NCBI GenBank assembly: GCA_021810045.1
Contig: JAJZJR010000002.1
Location: 1-64,000 of the forward strand
Origin: Thermoplasmata archaeon
Lineage (GTDB): Archaea; Thermoplasmatota; Thermoplasmata; Thermoplasmatales; Thermoplasmataceae
Reading direction: 5' to 3'
DNA length: 64,000 bases
Below, in pieces: positions 17,635 to 28,631 of the stretch (position 1 is its first letter; every line of letters begins with the position of its first letter). The notes under the pieces are model-generated. The model made no database searches, was not told the origin of the DNA, and saw nothing but the letters and a program-made list of their open reading frames with translations. The position numbers and the translations under genes are program-made.

Positions 17635-18152
17635 GTAAGGAGGAATGCCCTGGCTTTTTCGCGAAACTCCTCAAGAGTTCCGTCGTTGACTATCATATGA
17701 TCTGCAAGAGAAATTGTTCTTCCGATACCCCAACCTAGTTCCCGGTTATCCCTCTGCTCAAGCTCTGTTTCACTTTTTACATCATCAATTCTGTTTCTTC
17801 TTAGTATTCTCTTAAGCCTTTCATCACGGTTAGTGTATATGGCAACAACCACAGCCTCCGGAAAGTGGGACCTGAAAAATGTTAGTTCCTCCATGTTTCT
17901 GAGTCCATCTACAATGGTTTTTTCAGGCTTACTAATGCCTTCAGCAGTTCTCTTCGCCCATATGTCCATACCATTTTCCTTCCTTTCTCTTGTTGCAAAG
18001 GCACCAATGTCCTTGTCTACAAGTGGAACACCTGATTTTTTGGCGTAAGACTTAACTGTATCGCCCATGTGTACATCTGTGAAACCAAGTGACTTTGCAA
18101 CTTTCACAAATTCGTCCTTACCTGCCCCAGGCATTCCTGTAACGATTATCAA
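17628..18152 (-). CDS. UPF0200 family nucleoside-monophosphate-kinase-like / dephospho-CoA kinase-like P-loop protein
   Basis: The protein has a Walker A loop GMPGAGKDEF right at its N-terminus and then MGDTV, IVDGLRN and the lid-like LKRILRRNRIDD, the pattern of archaeal UPF0200 proteins. These resemble dephospho-CoA and adenylate kinases; the substrate is not settled. The frame extends to an ATG at 18182, but a GGTGA ribosome-binding site 5 bases before TTG at 18152 and the family start (IIVTGMPG) favour 18152. It converges with purQ, overlapping its end by 7 bases, and lies directly downstream of the small unknown gene. Confidence 0.8.
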   Translation of the reverse strand: MIIVTGMPGAGKDEFVKVAKSLGFTDVHMGDTVKSYAKKSGVPLVDKDIGAFATRERKENGMDIWAKRTAEGISKPEKTIVDGLRNMEELTFFRSHFPEAVVVAIYTNRDERLKRILRRNRIDDVKSETELEQRDNRELGWGIGRTISLADHMIVNDGTLEEFREKARAFLLTQ

Positions 18153-18156
18153 GAAT

Positions 18157-18480
18157 TCACCCAAAGAGGAAACCCATGCCACCTTCGGCCTTAGACTCTT
18201 CTTCCTTTATCAGATTATACACTTCTTCAGCTTTTGCACTATCTAGTGGGGTTATATTGTCCTTGAAAAGATCGAGTAACCTCTTGTTTCCCTCTTCACT
18301 GCCTTCGTAAATAAGAAGTATTTTGTCATTGTCGAGACCAAAGGATGATGCTTCCTTCTCCTTTAAAGCCTGTCTGCCAATTATATCGTCAGATAGCATT
18401 TGTCCAATTAATGGTTTGTCGCTCTTCCTGAGCAAATACAAAGCGTACACAATGGGTAAATATGCTGCCATTAAAAACAT
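18157..18480 (-). CDS. Small unknown protein
   Basis: A 107-residue protein, or 104 if the ATG at 18471 is used. The N-terminus (MAAYLPIVYALYLLRK) is hydrophobic enough for a membrane-associated helix; the rest is soluble and charged, with LLIYEGSEEGNKRLLDLF, and ends in GGMGFLFG. I recognise no family. It lies 4 bases upstream of the UPF0200 gene and probably shares its transcript. Confidence 0.6.
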   Translation of the reverse strand: MFLMAAYLPIVYALYLLRKSDKPLIGQMLSDDIIGRQALKEKEASSFGLDNDKILLIYEGSEEGNKRLLDLFKDNITPLDSAKAEEVYNLIKEEESKAEGGMGFLFG

Positions 18481-18519
18481 TAGTGGTTATACTTCCATCC
18501 ATTTGGAGTCATCTAAGTA

Positions 18520-18537
18520 GTTGCAATTCTTTGCAAC
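18520..18537. promoter_or_regulatory. Inverted repeat in the divergent promoter of the 2-oxoacid oxidoreductase
   Basis: GTTGCAA-TTCT-TTGCAAC is a perfect 7+4+7 inverted repeat, 39 bases upstream of the leftward small gene and next to the TATA-like TTTTAAAAAAA (18539-18549). A second TATA-like ATATTTTAAT (18650-18659) precedes the rightward oxidoreductase. Its position fits a regulator-binding site. Confidence 0.4.
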
Positions 18538-18687
18538 ATTTTAAAAAAATAGGTAATTCAGAAAAAACAATAAAACTGGAAATATTCAAACAGACAGTTT
18601 TAATAACTTTGATCTTAATTTTAATGCTTCTAAACAAGATTCCAATAAAATATTTTAATTGGTTGAGCATCCTAAAGCGATAACCCT

Positions 18688-21502
<2,815 letters not shown>

Positions 21503-21541
21503 AACATTTTTAATATATTTTACCAATATTTTCTTTTTTAA
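21503..21541 (+). terminator. T-rich terminator after the oxidoreductase operon
   Basis: After the beta-subunit stop the + strand reads AACATTTTTAATATATTTT and then CTTTTTTAACG, several runs of T without a GC hairpin, the usual archaeal terminator form. It separates the operon from the convergent LysE-type gene. Confidence 0.45.
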
Positions 21542-21544
21542 CGC

Positions 21545-22141
21545 TTAGAAAACAGAGGTTATTCCTGTTAAAGAAAGATATATGAAAAGAATCCCGAAAA
21601 AACCCAAAGACAGAACACTGAACATTTTTATGGCATATTTTACCCTATTACCGTACTTTGCAGATGCTTTGAATATGAGGCCCGATATAAAGAATACCCA
21701 GATGAGAATGCCAATAAACAGGAATATCATCGTAGTTGGACCGAACTTCTGGAATACGCTTAGGCCTGCTGTAAACCACCATCCTATCTGCATCGGGTTA
21801 ATCAGTCCTATAGTGAGACCGGCCACATACCCGGAACCGTTGAAATTTCCTGATTGTTCAGTGTCATGTGACCTGTATATGGCAAAAGCCAGATAGAAGA
21901 AGAAAATTGAACCTAAAATGTATATATAATTGTCAAACCTTGAAATATTGGTTACATGCCCGAATACAAGGATAACAACCATGAGAATGAAATCTGCTGA
22001 CATTGCACCGAACCCGACAAAAATTCCCTTCCATACTGACCTTGTTGCCCTTTCTACGAGTATAGCTGTTACAGGTCCAGGTGGTCCAGCCAGAGATATT
22101 CCCAGAAGCATCCCAAGTGCCGCGAGCAGATAAATAATCAA
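21545..22141 (-). CDS. LysE family amino-acid/metabolite exporter
   Basis: The 198-residue protein has about six spans and the LysE hallmarks: GPPGPVTAI near residue 19-27 and NPMQIGWWF near residue 115. LysE-type carriers export amino acids or related metabolites. The charged stretch YRSHDTEQSGNFNG lies in a loop. It is divergent from the methyltransferase gene across a 47-base gap holding a perfect palindrome. Confidence 0.82.
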   Translation of the reverse strand: MIIYLLAALGMLLGISLAGPPGPVTAILVERATRSVWKGIFVGFGAMSADFILMVVILVFGHVTNISRFDNYIYILGSIFFFYLAFAIYRSHDTEQSGNFNGSGYVAGLTIGLINPMQIGWWFTAGLSVFQKFGPTTMIFLFIGILIWVFFISGLIFKASAKYGNRVKYAIKMFSVLSLGFFGILFIYLSLTGITSVF

Positions 22142-22169
22142 TGATTTTCCATCCCGGATGTCGTATTAT

Positions 22170-22185
22170 GCATTAAATTTAATGC
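22170..22185. promoter_or_regulatory. Palindromic operator / bidirectional TATA site
   Basis: GCATTAAATTTAATGC is a perfect 16-base palindrome in the middle of the gap between the divergent LysE-type exporter and the methyltransferase. Its AT core (ATTAAATTTAAT) could act as a TATA box in both directions. It is flanked by near-identical direct repeats, GGATGTCGTATT (22156-22167) and GGATGTTGTATT (22187-22198). Confidence 0.55.
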
Positions 22186-22221
22186 GGGATGTTGTATTTA
22201 CCAGATGGAGATACGGTTATA

Positions 22222-22866
22222 ATGGTTAAGCCAGATTTCACTGGGAAAGAAAGAATTCTCGAATTCCTTGAATGCACAAAGGAGGATGTTGAGAAATCCT
22301 TTGAGAACGCGTCCAAGGTTGTTGATTATATTAATTCCAGGATAGGAGGAAAGGATCTCTGGCAAGTTTCTGACACTGAGTTGTGCTGGTTATATACTGG
22401 GGTCCGGTTGATGAGGGCACCTTTGGTGGCTGAAACCGGCGTAGGCCCTGGAAGCACCTCAACCGGCATCCTTGATGCATCAGCCCCTTTCAGAGGAAGA
22501 TTGTTCAGTTTTGACCTAGGCAAGAAATATGGAAATGAGGAGGAGGAAATGCCAGTAGGATTTCTTGTTCCTGACAAATTCAGGGATCGCTGGTCACTGG
22601 TGCTTGGAGATACCAATGAGACGCTTGAGGGAAAGTTAAGCTACTTTGGTCCTTTTGATGTATTCTTCCATGACTCCAACCACACCTACGAGCATGTGAC
22701 AATGGAACTTGAAACAGCTTTAAGGAACCTGAGAAAAAAATTCCTGATTGTTGTGGATAATTATGACTGGACAGAAGCCCCAGTTGAATTTGCAGAGAAG
22801 CATGGCCTGACTCTTGTCAAGGTTGCGGACGACATGTGCTTTATCTTCAGAGAAGAATATGCCTGA
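22222..22866 (+). CDS. Class I SAM-dependent methyltransferase (Methyltransf_24-like)
   Basis: The SAM-binding motif I is AETGVGPGSTSTGIL, and motif-IV-like FFHDSNHTYEHV and VVDNYDW follow, the pattern of Methyltransf_24 / cephalosporin-hydroxylase-like enzymes. The frame opens at an ATG at 22189, but the AT-rich core at 22172-22183 is the likely TATA box, which would place the transcript start downstream of 22189; the ATG at 22222 (215 residues) is therefore preferred. Substrate unknown. Its neighbour is a divergent metabolite exporter. Confidence 0.75.
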   Translation: MVKPDFTGKERILEFLECTKEDVEKSFENASKVVDYINSRIGGKDLWQVSDTELCWLYTGVRLMRAPLVAETGVGPGSTSTGILDASAPFRGRLFSFDLGKKYGNEEEEMPVGFLVPDKFRDRWSLVLGDTNETLEGKLSYFGPFDVFFHDSNHTYEHVTMELETALRNLRKKFLIVVDNYDWTEAPVEFAEKHGLTLVKVADDMCFIFREEYA

Positions 22867-22868
22867 TT

Positions 22869-24179
22869 TCACTGAATATCTGCATCTGCGAAATTAGAGA
22901 GCTGGTTTTCCAGTTCTCTTTCGCTCAAGGTTTTTTCTTCCTTATTTCCAAAAACATTCTCAAATCGAGATTGCCTTATTATTTTTGAACCCTGAAACAG
23001 GGATAGATTCTCATCCTCCAGAAGATGTTTCTTGAACAGGTCCAGCTGACCCATGACTCTTATAAATCTAGTTCTGCCATATCTACCCATACTTTTGGTG
23101 GTTGCGGAGAGAAGGCCAAAATCCTCCAACTCGGAAAGGATGTCGCTCACTCTTCGGCTGGTGAGAGACATGAAGCCAAGCTCATTACATATATTTCTGT
23201 AATTGTCATAGATCTCTCCGGTTATCATTAGTTTGCTGCTGAGTTCCTGTGTTACCACAGCACTCAGCAGGACAATCTTGCTCTGGAGTGGAAGTGTCTT
23301 TATTGCCTCTTTAACCACATCCATTTCAAACCTGTCCCTGGCTTCATAAATTTCCTTGTCTGTGATACTCTTTCTGTTCTCACGCATAGCTATCTCGATT
23401 GAGATCCTCATTAGATCCAGAGCCTTTCTTGCATCGCCATGTTCCTGTGCACCAAGAGCTGCACACAGATTAATGGCAGAATCCTGTACTATTCCATCCT
23501 TGACGACTCCTCTGAGTCTGAACGAAATAATATCTCTCAGATCAGATGCATTATAGGGTGAAAAGAGAATGCTTTCCTGATTCATCCTGCTTCTTATCCT
23601 GGGTTCCAGCCCGTCAAGAATGTTGGCATCATTGGTTATGCCGATCAGTGAAGTTCTGGAATCGATTGAATCATCAATTACTTTCAGAAGAACATATAGG
23701 GAATCTCCCCCATTTTTCTGTATAAGCCTGTCTATTTCATCGAGGACTAACAGATAGTATCCCCCTCTCCTGTTGATACGTGAGATCAATTCGCTGTAGA
23801 TTCTGTCTAAAGGCCATCCCATGGGTGGTATCTGATCATCTTTGCCCTCGGAAAGTTCATTGACGAGGGTTGTCAGGATAGAGTACGGAGAGTCATGCAC
23901 CTGGCAGTTTACAAAGCATATCCTGACTTTATCACCAGCTGCCTCGGAAAGCATCTTTGTTACATATTGTGTGGTTGAAGTTTTTCCTGTTCCAGTTTTT
24001 CCGTATATGAGTATATTTGATGGTCTGGAATTACGCATAATACTGCTCAGTATGCGAACAATGTGATCGATTTCTGTTTCCCTGTGAGGAAATGACTCTG
24101 GTACATATGATCCACTCAAACGCCCAAGATCACCTGCCAGCAGATCAGAAGAACCTGAATATTTTGAGAATAAATTCAT
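22869..24179 (-). CDS. cdc6: Cdc6/Orc1 replication initiator
   Basis: The 436-residue AAA+ ATPase recognises replication origins and loads MCM helicase. Walker A is GKTGTGKT (60-67), Walker B LLVLDEID (143-150), sensor 1 is GITNDAN and sensor 2 lies in GDARKALDLMR. A winged-helix domain forms the last 100 or so residues (LTSRRVSDILSELEDFGLL), used for origin DNA binding. In many archaea the gene adjoins an origin; the 91-base gap upstream holds repeats but is short. It follows folC on the same strand. Confidence 0.94.
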   Translation of the reverse strand: MNLFSKYSGSSDLLAGDLGRLSGSYVPESFPHRETEIDHIVRILSSIMRNSRPSNILIYGKTGTGKTSTTQYVTKMLSEAAGDKVRICFVNCQVHDSPYSILTTLVNELSEGKDDQIPPMGWPLDRIYSELISRINRRGGYYLLVLDEIDRLIQKNGGDSLYVLLKVIDDSIDSRTSLIGITNDANILDGLEPRIRSRMNQESILFSPYNASDLRDIISFRLRGVVKDGIVQDSAINLCAALGAQEHGDARKALDLMRISIEIAMRENRKSITDKEIYEARDRFEMDVVKEAIKTLPLQSKIVLLSAVVTQELSSKLMITGEIYDNYRNICNELGFMSLTSRRVSDILSELEDFGLLSATTKSMGRYGRTRFIRVMGQLDLFKKHLLEDENLSLFQGSKIIRQSRFENVFGNKEEKTLSERELENQLSNFADADIQ

Positions 24180-24224
24180 ACAATTACCGGTAAATTACGC
24201 ATAGTGGTTAGGAGTACTAAAAGC

Positions 24225-24264
24225 TTTTTTGACCAGAAACGGATACGATTTTTTGATCAAAAGT
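24225..24264. repeat. Repeated AT-rich motif upstream of cdc6
   Basis: Two copies of a TTTTTTGAYCARAA motif (24225-24238 and 24249-24262) lie 24 bases apart in the short gap upstream of cdc6. The second forms a perfect palindrome TTTTGATCAAAA (24251-24262). This could be an initiator self-binding site or simply promoter DNA; it does not match the long ORB sequence of other archaea closely. Confidence 0.35.
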
Positions 24265-24270
24265 TTAAAG

Positions 24271-25572
24271 TCAAGCATATGGCATTACAGATGAGTTTTC
24301 ATACTGCATTATTGCACCCACCAGGTACAAAGAGCCTGCTACAAGAACAAATTCAGATTTGCTTAGAGCCTTCTCATATGCGTCTATGGGGTTATCGATA
24401 ACTTCCGGATCTGTGAATAATCCCTCAGCCATACTTGCCATCTTGCTTGCAGAAATTGCTCGTACTGGCTCGTCCGGTGTTGTAAAAATTACCTTGTCCG
24501 ATATTTTTCTCATAATCCTCAGAAAAGAGAAAGCATCCTTGTCGGAAAGCATTCCGAGTAGTAGAGTTGGAGATTTTATCTTCAATTCCTCCATTGATAT
24601 TCGCAGTGCATTGGCTGCAGGTGGATTGTGAGCTCCGTCAACCATAACAAATGGATCTCTGCGAATTACATCCATTCTCCCAGGCCATCTCGTTTTTGCG
24701 ATGCCCCGTTCAATTTCAGTCCTGCCAATGGATTCCAGATTGGAATTTTCTATGGCCAGAACTGCCGTAGATATGTTTCCTGGCTGGAATCTTCCAATCA
24801 TGCTGCTTTCTATCCGGTATTCATTTACCGGCGTAGTAAGGGTAAACCTGTTTCCATCTATTCCATTTTCCAATTCGGTTATGCTGGTAACTGATGGTGC
24901 GTGAATAAATTTTGAACCTCTTGCATCAGCGAATTTTTTAACTGTTTCCACAACTTCTTTCTTATAATCTCCCAACACAACAGGGCGACCGGGCTTCACA
25001 ATGCCGGCCTTTTCTCCCGCTATTGATGTGAGGGAACAGCCAAGCTTGTCTGCGTGTTCATACCCAACCTGTGTTATGATGCTTACTTCGGGGTCAATGA
25101 TATTTGTTGAATCCAGTCTGCCACCCAAACCAACCTCTATACTGGCGTACTTAATATTCTCCCTTGAAAAATGCTTGAAGGCTAGAACAGTCGTTGCCTC
25201 AAAGAAAGTTGGATTTCTGTTGTTTTCTGCAAGTTCCTCTATAATTTTCTTGTTTTCACTGATAAAATTTATGATTTCCTCATCTGTTATTTGATCCTTT
25301 CCTGCTATGATCCTCTCATTGAATTTTGTAAGGTGTGGGGATGTATAAAGACCGGTTTTCTCTTTCTCCATCAGAATATTGTAAATGTACGCGGAAGTAG
25401 ATCCTTTTCCGTTGGTACCGGCAATGTGGAATGAACGGAAATCATTCTGAGGATTTCCCAGCAGATTTGCAAATTCCCTAGTAGCTGAAAGGTCAAGTTT
25501 TATACCTTCCCTGTAGAGGCCATAGAGATATTTCAGTTCTGGAGAAAACACCAGAGCCAATAGCGCCCTCAA
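24271..25572 (-). CDS. folC: FolC-type bifunctional folylpolyglutamate/dihydrofolate synthase
   Basis: A Mur-ligase-family enzyme of 433 residues that adds glutamate to dihydropteroate or folate. The P-loop is GTNGKGSTS (52-60) and the downstream SPHLTKFNERI matches FolC. The central ATPase has EVGLGGRLDSTNI and the C-terminal domain holds DGAHNPPAA. In archaea some members act on other pterin cofactors, so the glutamylated substrate is uncertain. It lies upstream of cdc6 with a 91-base gap. Confidence 0.9.
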   Translation of the reverse strand: MRALLALVFSPELKYLYGLYREGIKLDLSATREFANLLGNPQNDFRSFHIAGTNGKGSTSAYIYNILMEKEKTGLYTSPHLTKFNERIIAGKDQITDEEIINFISENKKIIEELAENNRNPTFFEATTVLAFKHFSRENIKYASIEVGLGGRLDSTNIIDPEVSIITQVGYEHADKLGCSLTSIAGEKAGIVKPGRPVVLGDYKKEVVETVKKFADARGSKFIHAPSVTSITELENGIDGNRFTLTTPVNEYRIESSMIGRFQPGNISTAVLAIENSNLESIGRTEIERGIAKTRWPGRMDVIRRDPFVMVDGAHNPPAANALRISMEELKIKSPTLLLGMLSDKDAFSFLRIMRKISDKVIFTTPDEPVRAISASKMASMAEGLFTDPEVIDNPIDAYEKALSKSEFVLVAGSLYLVGAIMQYENSSVMPYA

Positions 25573-25694
25573 TCATATACTTATTTCTTTCAAATAGAAC
25601 TATACCCAAAAATGAACAAATGAATCCATAAGAAATGAGAAAGTTGGTGAAGGTGAAGCAATCAAAATAAATATCCCAGAGTATTTAAGAATCA

Positions 25695-26408
25695 ATGGAC
25701 ACCAAATTACTCTATTTTGAAGATCAGTATCAAAAGGAAGCCACAGGAAAGGCAGTGTGGCATGAATTCACCGATTTGATAGTTGATCAGACAATTTTCT
25801 TTCCCACCAGTGAAGGACAGCCCAACGACCGAGGACATGTATATATTGATGGAACAGAGTATATTATTGTGGATACCTGGTCTGATGGCGATAGTATCCA
25901 TCTGATGTCCCACGACACTTTCCCGGACGATGTGAATGGAAAAGAAGTAAAGCAGGTACTGGACTGGGATGTGAGATATATCCACATGAGATTCAGGACT
26001 GCACTTAAGATACTCAGTGGTCTTGCATATAAGCTATATGGTGCAACAATGAGGATAAATCAGACCTATGACGATACTGCCTGGGTAGATCTGGAACTGG
26101 ATGAGATTTCCCAGGAACAGGTGGATCAACTCTTCGCTGAAGCCAACAAGGTTGTTAAAACCAATGTCGATACAGGATTTTCGTACATTGCCAGAGAGGA
26201 TTTCCTGAAGAATGATGAACTGATGAAGATCTGCAAGGGAAGAGTGCCGGATTATGACAAAATAAGGATACTCCACCTAAATGGAATACCCGACCAGATG
26301 GAATTCGGCACCAATGTTAAAAATACAAGTGAAATTGGCGAGATAGAATTTAAGACCAATCTTGTTAAGGGAAAGATCAGCAGAAGGATAAACATAACCT
26401 TGAAGTGA
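25695..26408 (+). CDS. AlaX-like alanyl-tRNA editing homologue lacking all zinc ligands
   Basis: The 237-residue protein aligns along its length with AlaX / AlaRS editing domains: PTSEGQPNDRGHV (37-49), HMRFRTALKIL (97-107) and FGTNVKNTSEIGEIEF (204-219). Active AlaX binds zinc through HxxxH and CxxxH. Here those positions are Arg101, Lys105, Glu203 and Asn207, so every zinc ligand is replaced while the surrounding sequence is kept. It may be an inactive tRNA-binding paralogue or have another mechanism. The start is a clear ATG with a TATA-like TATTTAAG some 15-20 bases upstream, fitting a near-leaderless message. A membrane protein follows 12 bases downstream. Confidence 0.82.
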   Translation: MDTKLLYFEDQYQKEATGKAVWHEFTDLIVDQTIFFPTSEGQPNDRGHVYIDGTEYIIVDTWSDGDSIHLMSHDTFPDDVNGKEVKQVLDWDVRYIHMRFRTALKILSGLAYKLYGATMRINQTYDDTAWVDLELDEISQEQVDQLFAEANKVVKTNVDTGFSYIAREDFLKNDELMKICKGRVPDYDKIRILHLNGIPDQMEFGTNVKNTSEIGEIEFKTNLVKGKISRRINITLK

Positions 26409-26420
26409 GGTGAATTTTTA

Positions 26421-27509
26421 ATGCCCGGAAAGGATGAAAGAAGGACACCTGGAGAGTATATTCTGATCTACTCCGGATTAGCTCTCATTTTTATCTCCTT
26501 CATCACCTTCCTATATCTTATAATACCAGACATTACCAACCCTGACAGGATAACTGCACTTGGGGATCAGGTTTCCGGTTTTTCAGGGATATTTTTCAAT
26601 ACATTTGCAATTTACGCAATAATCTTTTTCATACTTTTCTTTTCCACATTCGCTATATTTTCATTGTTCTACAGAAATGAGAAACTCTCAATGGGTTTCT
26701 CTGAGGAAAGAAACAGGAAATTTTTCGGATGTCTTATGATCTATATACTTGTGCAGCTGATACTTTCTGAAGTCGTATCTTATTTCGCTCCGCAGTATTC
26801 CAGCGAATTTCCATTCAATCAGCCTGTGCCAATACAGAACTTTATTCTTTCATATCAATCCTTGCTGGAGGCTGCACTTTACGAGCTTCTTCCGATTACC
26901 ATTGCCGCCGTAATTCTAAGCAAGATTCACGGTACGCCTTTACTTGAGGGACTTAGATTCTATAAGATGAATGCTGCTGAAAAGCACGTTGTCTCAGTAG
27001 TAATCTCAGCAATAGCATCTGCTCTTGTTTCTACAACGCCTATGGAATTTATTACTGCATTCTTCTCTCTTCTTGTACTGAATGAGATTTTTTTGAATTT
27101 TGGTTTTTTAAAAGCTTTTCTGGCAAACTTTTCAGTTGAACTTCTGAATATTGCACTCATAGTAACAAAAAACAATGAAGTAAGTATAGTACTTGCCTTT
27201 TTCCTGTTTTTCCTGGGATTTCTTGGCGTATATTCTCTTGTCCAGATGGGCGTGAGAATCCCTGGTGAACGACCTGATGCTTCTATTCCGGATTCTGCTG
27301 ATAACACTCATCAACCACCAAATGCAAGAAAGGCAATCCAGATAGAGCCCTTTATAAGGAGCAGATGCCCAGAATGCGGCCAGGCAACTTACCACATAAT
27401 TCTTCCAAATATGGACATGCAGTGTGCTAAATGTGGTCATGAGCTTGACAGAAACGCCATCGGTGAAACAAATATAGTCATCGATATGAGATCTCCTTCC
27501 AAATTTTGA
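26421..27509 (+). CDS. CPBP-like membrane protein with C-terminal zinc ribbon
   Basis: The 362-residue protein has about eight spans in the first 270 residues. YQSLLEAALYELLPITIAAVI resembles the CPBP region in position but lacks the full EExxxR motif. The cytoplasmic tail carries a zinc ribbon, CPECG ... CAKCG (about 315-340). The fusion is unusual. It follows the AlaX-like gene by 12 bases, with a GAGGTGA ribosome-binding site across the gap, and ends one base before the convergent MFS gene. Function unknown. Confidence 0.65.
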   Translation: MPGKDERRTPGEYILIYSGLALIFISFITFLYLIIPDITNPDRITALGDQVSGFSGIFFNTFAIYAIIFFILFFSTFAIFSLFYRNEKLSMGFSEERNRKFFGCLMIYILVQLILSEVVSYFAPQYSSEFPFNQPVPIQNFILSYQSLLEAALYELLPITIAAVILSKIHGTPLLEGLRFYKMNAAEKHVVSVVISAIASALVSTTPMEFITAFFSLLVLNEIFLNFGFLKAFLANFSVELLNIALIVTKNNEVSIVLAFFLFFLGFLGVYSLVQMGVRIPGERPDASIPDSADNTHQPPNARKAIQIEPFIRSRCPECGQATYHIILPNMDMQCAKCGHELDRNAIGETNIVIDMRSPSKF

Positions 27510-28601
27510 TTAACGAGGTCTAATAATCAGGAGAGAAATGGCATAAGCCAGTGGAGTGAGGAACAGAATGAAAATAGTAACCTTTCCAACATACTGATAC
27601 AGCACATCCTGAAGCAGGGAACCGACCATAAAACCCGTCCCGAAGAAAGTCTCATAAAAGAACACGCCCCTCTTTACATCTGAAGATGAGGCAATGTAGG
27701 AAAGAACTTTTGACATGCTGACTGACACCCCGAAGCCTGCCAGAATAACTGCTATTATGACGGTATAAATATTCAGCATTATTCCAATAAGAGCTGTAGG
27801 AACGATAAGAATCGCAGAAATTGCACTATATGTTGATATTTTCCAGTCTTTTGTGTAATTTAACAGGATATAACCAATTGCGGCAACTACACCGTAAAGT
27901 GATATGATGCCCCCTATTAGGATATAGCTGATCCCATGTGCCCTTAGAACAGGTTCTATCACAAAATAAATGAAACCTGAAAATAGCCCTGCGAAGAACA
28001 AAGACAGCAGGAATATCCTTTTCACAGGTTTTTGTTCTGAGTACGTGTCAAGTTTTCCTGGTCTAGGGGAGGTCAATGCACCTATAATGAAAGCCACCAT
28101 TGATATCAGAAAAACGATTTCATACCCACTTATCTGGAGAATTACTCCCATTAATATTGGGGCAAGTGCGTTTGGAATACCCCAACCTGCAGAGTATTTC
28201 TCAGCGTTTCTGCTCCCATCAAAAGTACCCAATGATATTTCGGTAGCGATCCACCATGGGGCCTGAATAACGCTTGCAATTATTGTAAGTGGAATGAAAT
28301 AGGTTCTGTAAAAGAAATAGAAAAACAGTGATAACACTGTCAAGGACAATAGTGGGATGATTGTACCATACCTCAGCATTCTGTAACCTGATTTCAGGTA
28401 TATCAGTGCAACAACCGGGAAAGGGAGAGATGCGACAAAACCAAGAATACCTATGACAACGTAGGAGTATCCTATATTCTGGGCAAGTAGAGGAATCGCA
28501 AAACTTAGACTAAACCAACCTGAACCGAATGCAAGGGTGCTTATGAAAAGATATAACGAAACTCTCGGAGCCGATTTTGCCCGCACAACCGGTAAACACA
28601 A
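27510..28601 (-). CDS. MFS transporter
   Basis: A 363-residue major facilitator with about 11-12 spans, two six-helix halves joined by a charged loop (TSPRPGKLDTYSEQKPVKR) near the middle. The frame begins with TTG at 28601; a GTG five codons later is also possible. The substrate cannot be read. It ends next to the stop of the convergent zinc-ribbon membrane gene, with no space for separate terminators. Confidence 0.75.
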   Translation of the reverse strand: MCLPVVRAKSAPRVSLYLFISTLAFGSGWFSLSFAIPLLAQNIGYSYVVIGILGFVASLPFPVVALIYLKSGYRMLRYGTIIPLLSLTVLSLFFYFFYRTYFIPLTIIASVIQAPWWIATEISLGTFDGSRNAEKYSAGWGIPNALAPILMGVILQISGYEIVFLISMVAFIIGALTSPRPGKLDTYSEQKPVKRIFLLSLFFAGLFSGFIYFVIEPVLRAHGISYILIGGIISLYGVVAAIGYILLNYTKDWKISTYSAISAILIVPTALIGIMLNIYTVIIAVILAGFGVSVSMSKVLSYIASSSDVKRGVFFYETFFGTGFMVGSLLQDVLYQYVGKVTIFILFLTPLAYAISLLIIRPR

Positions 28602-28631
28602 GGATTAAGATAAATTTGACCTGTAAGCTAT

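Noticed and set aside
18462-18683. A 73-codon + strand frame in the gap before the 2-oxoacid oxidoreductase
   Set aside because: It starts inside a gene on the other strand, has AT-driven Ile/Leu/Lys composition and overlaps the inverted repeat and TATA-like boxes; it looks like chance.
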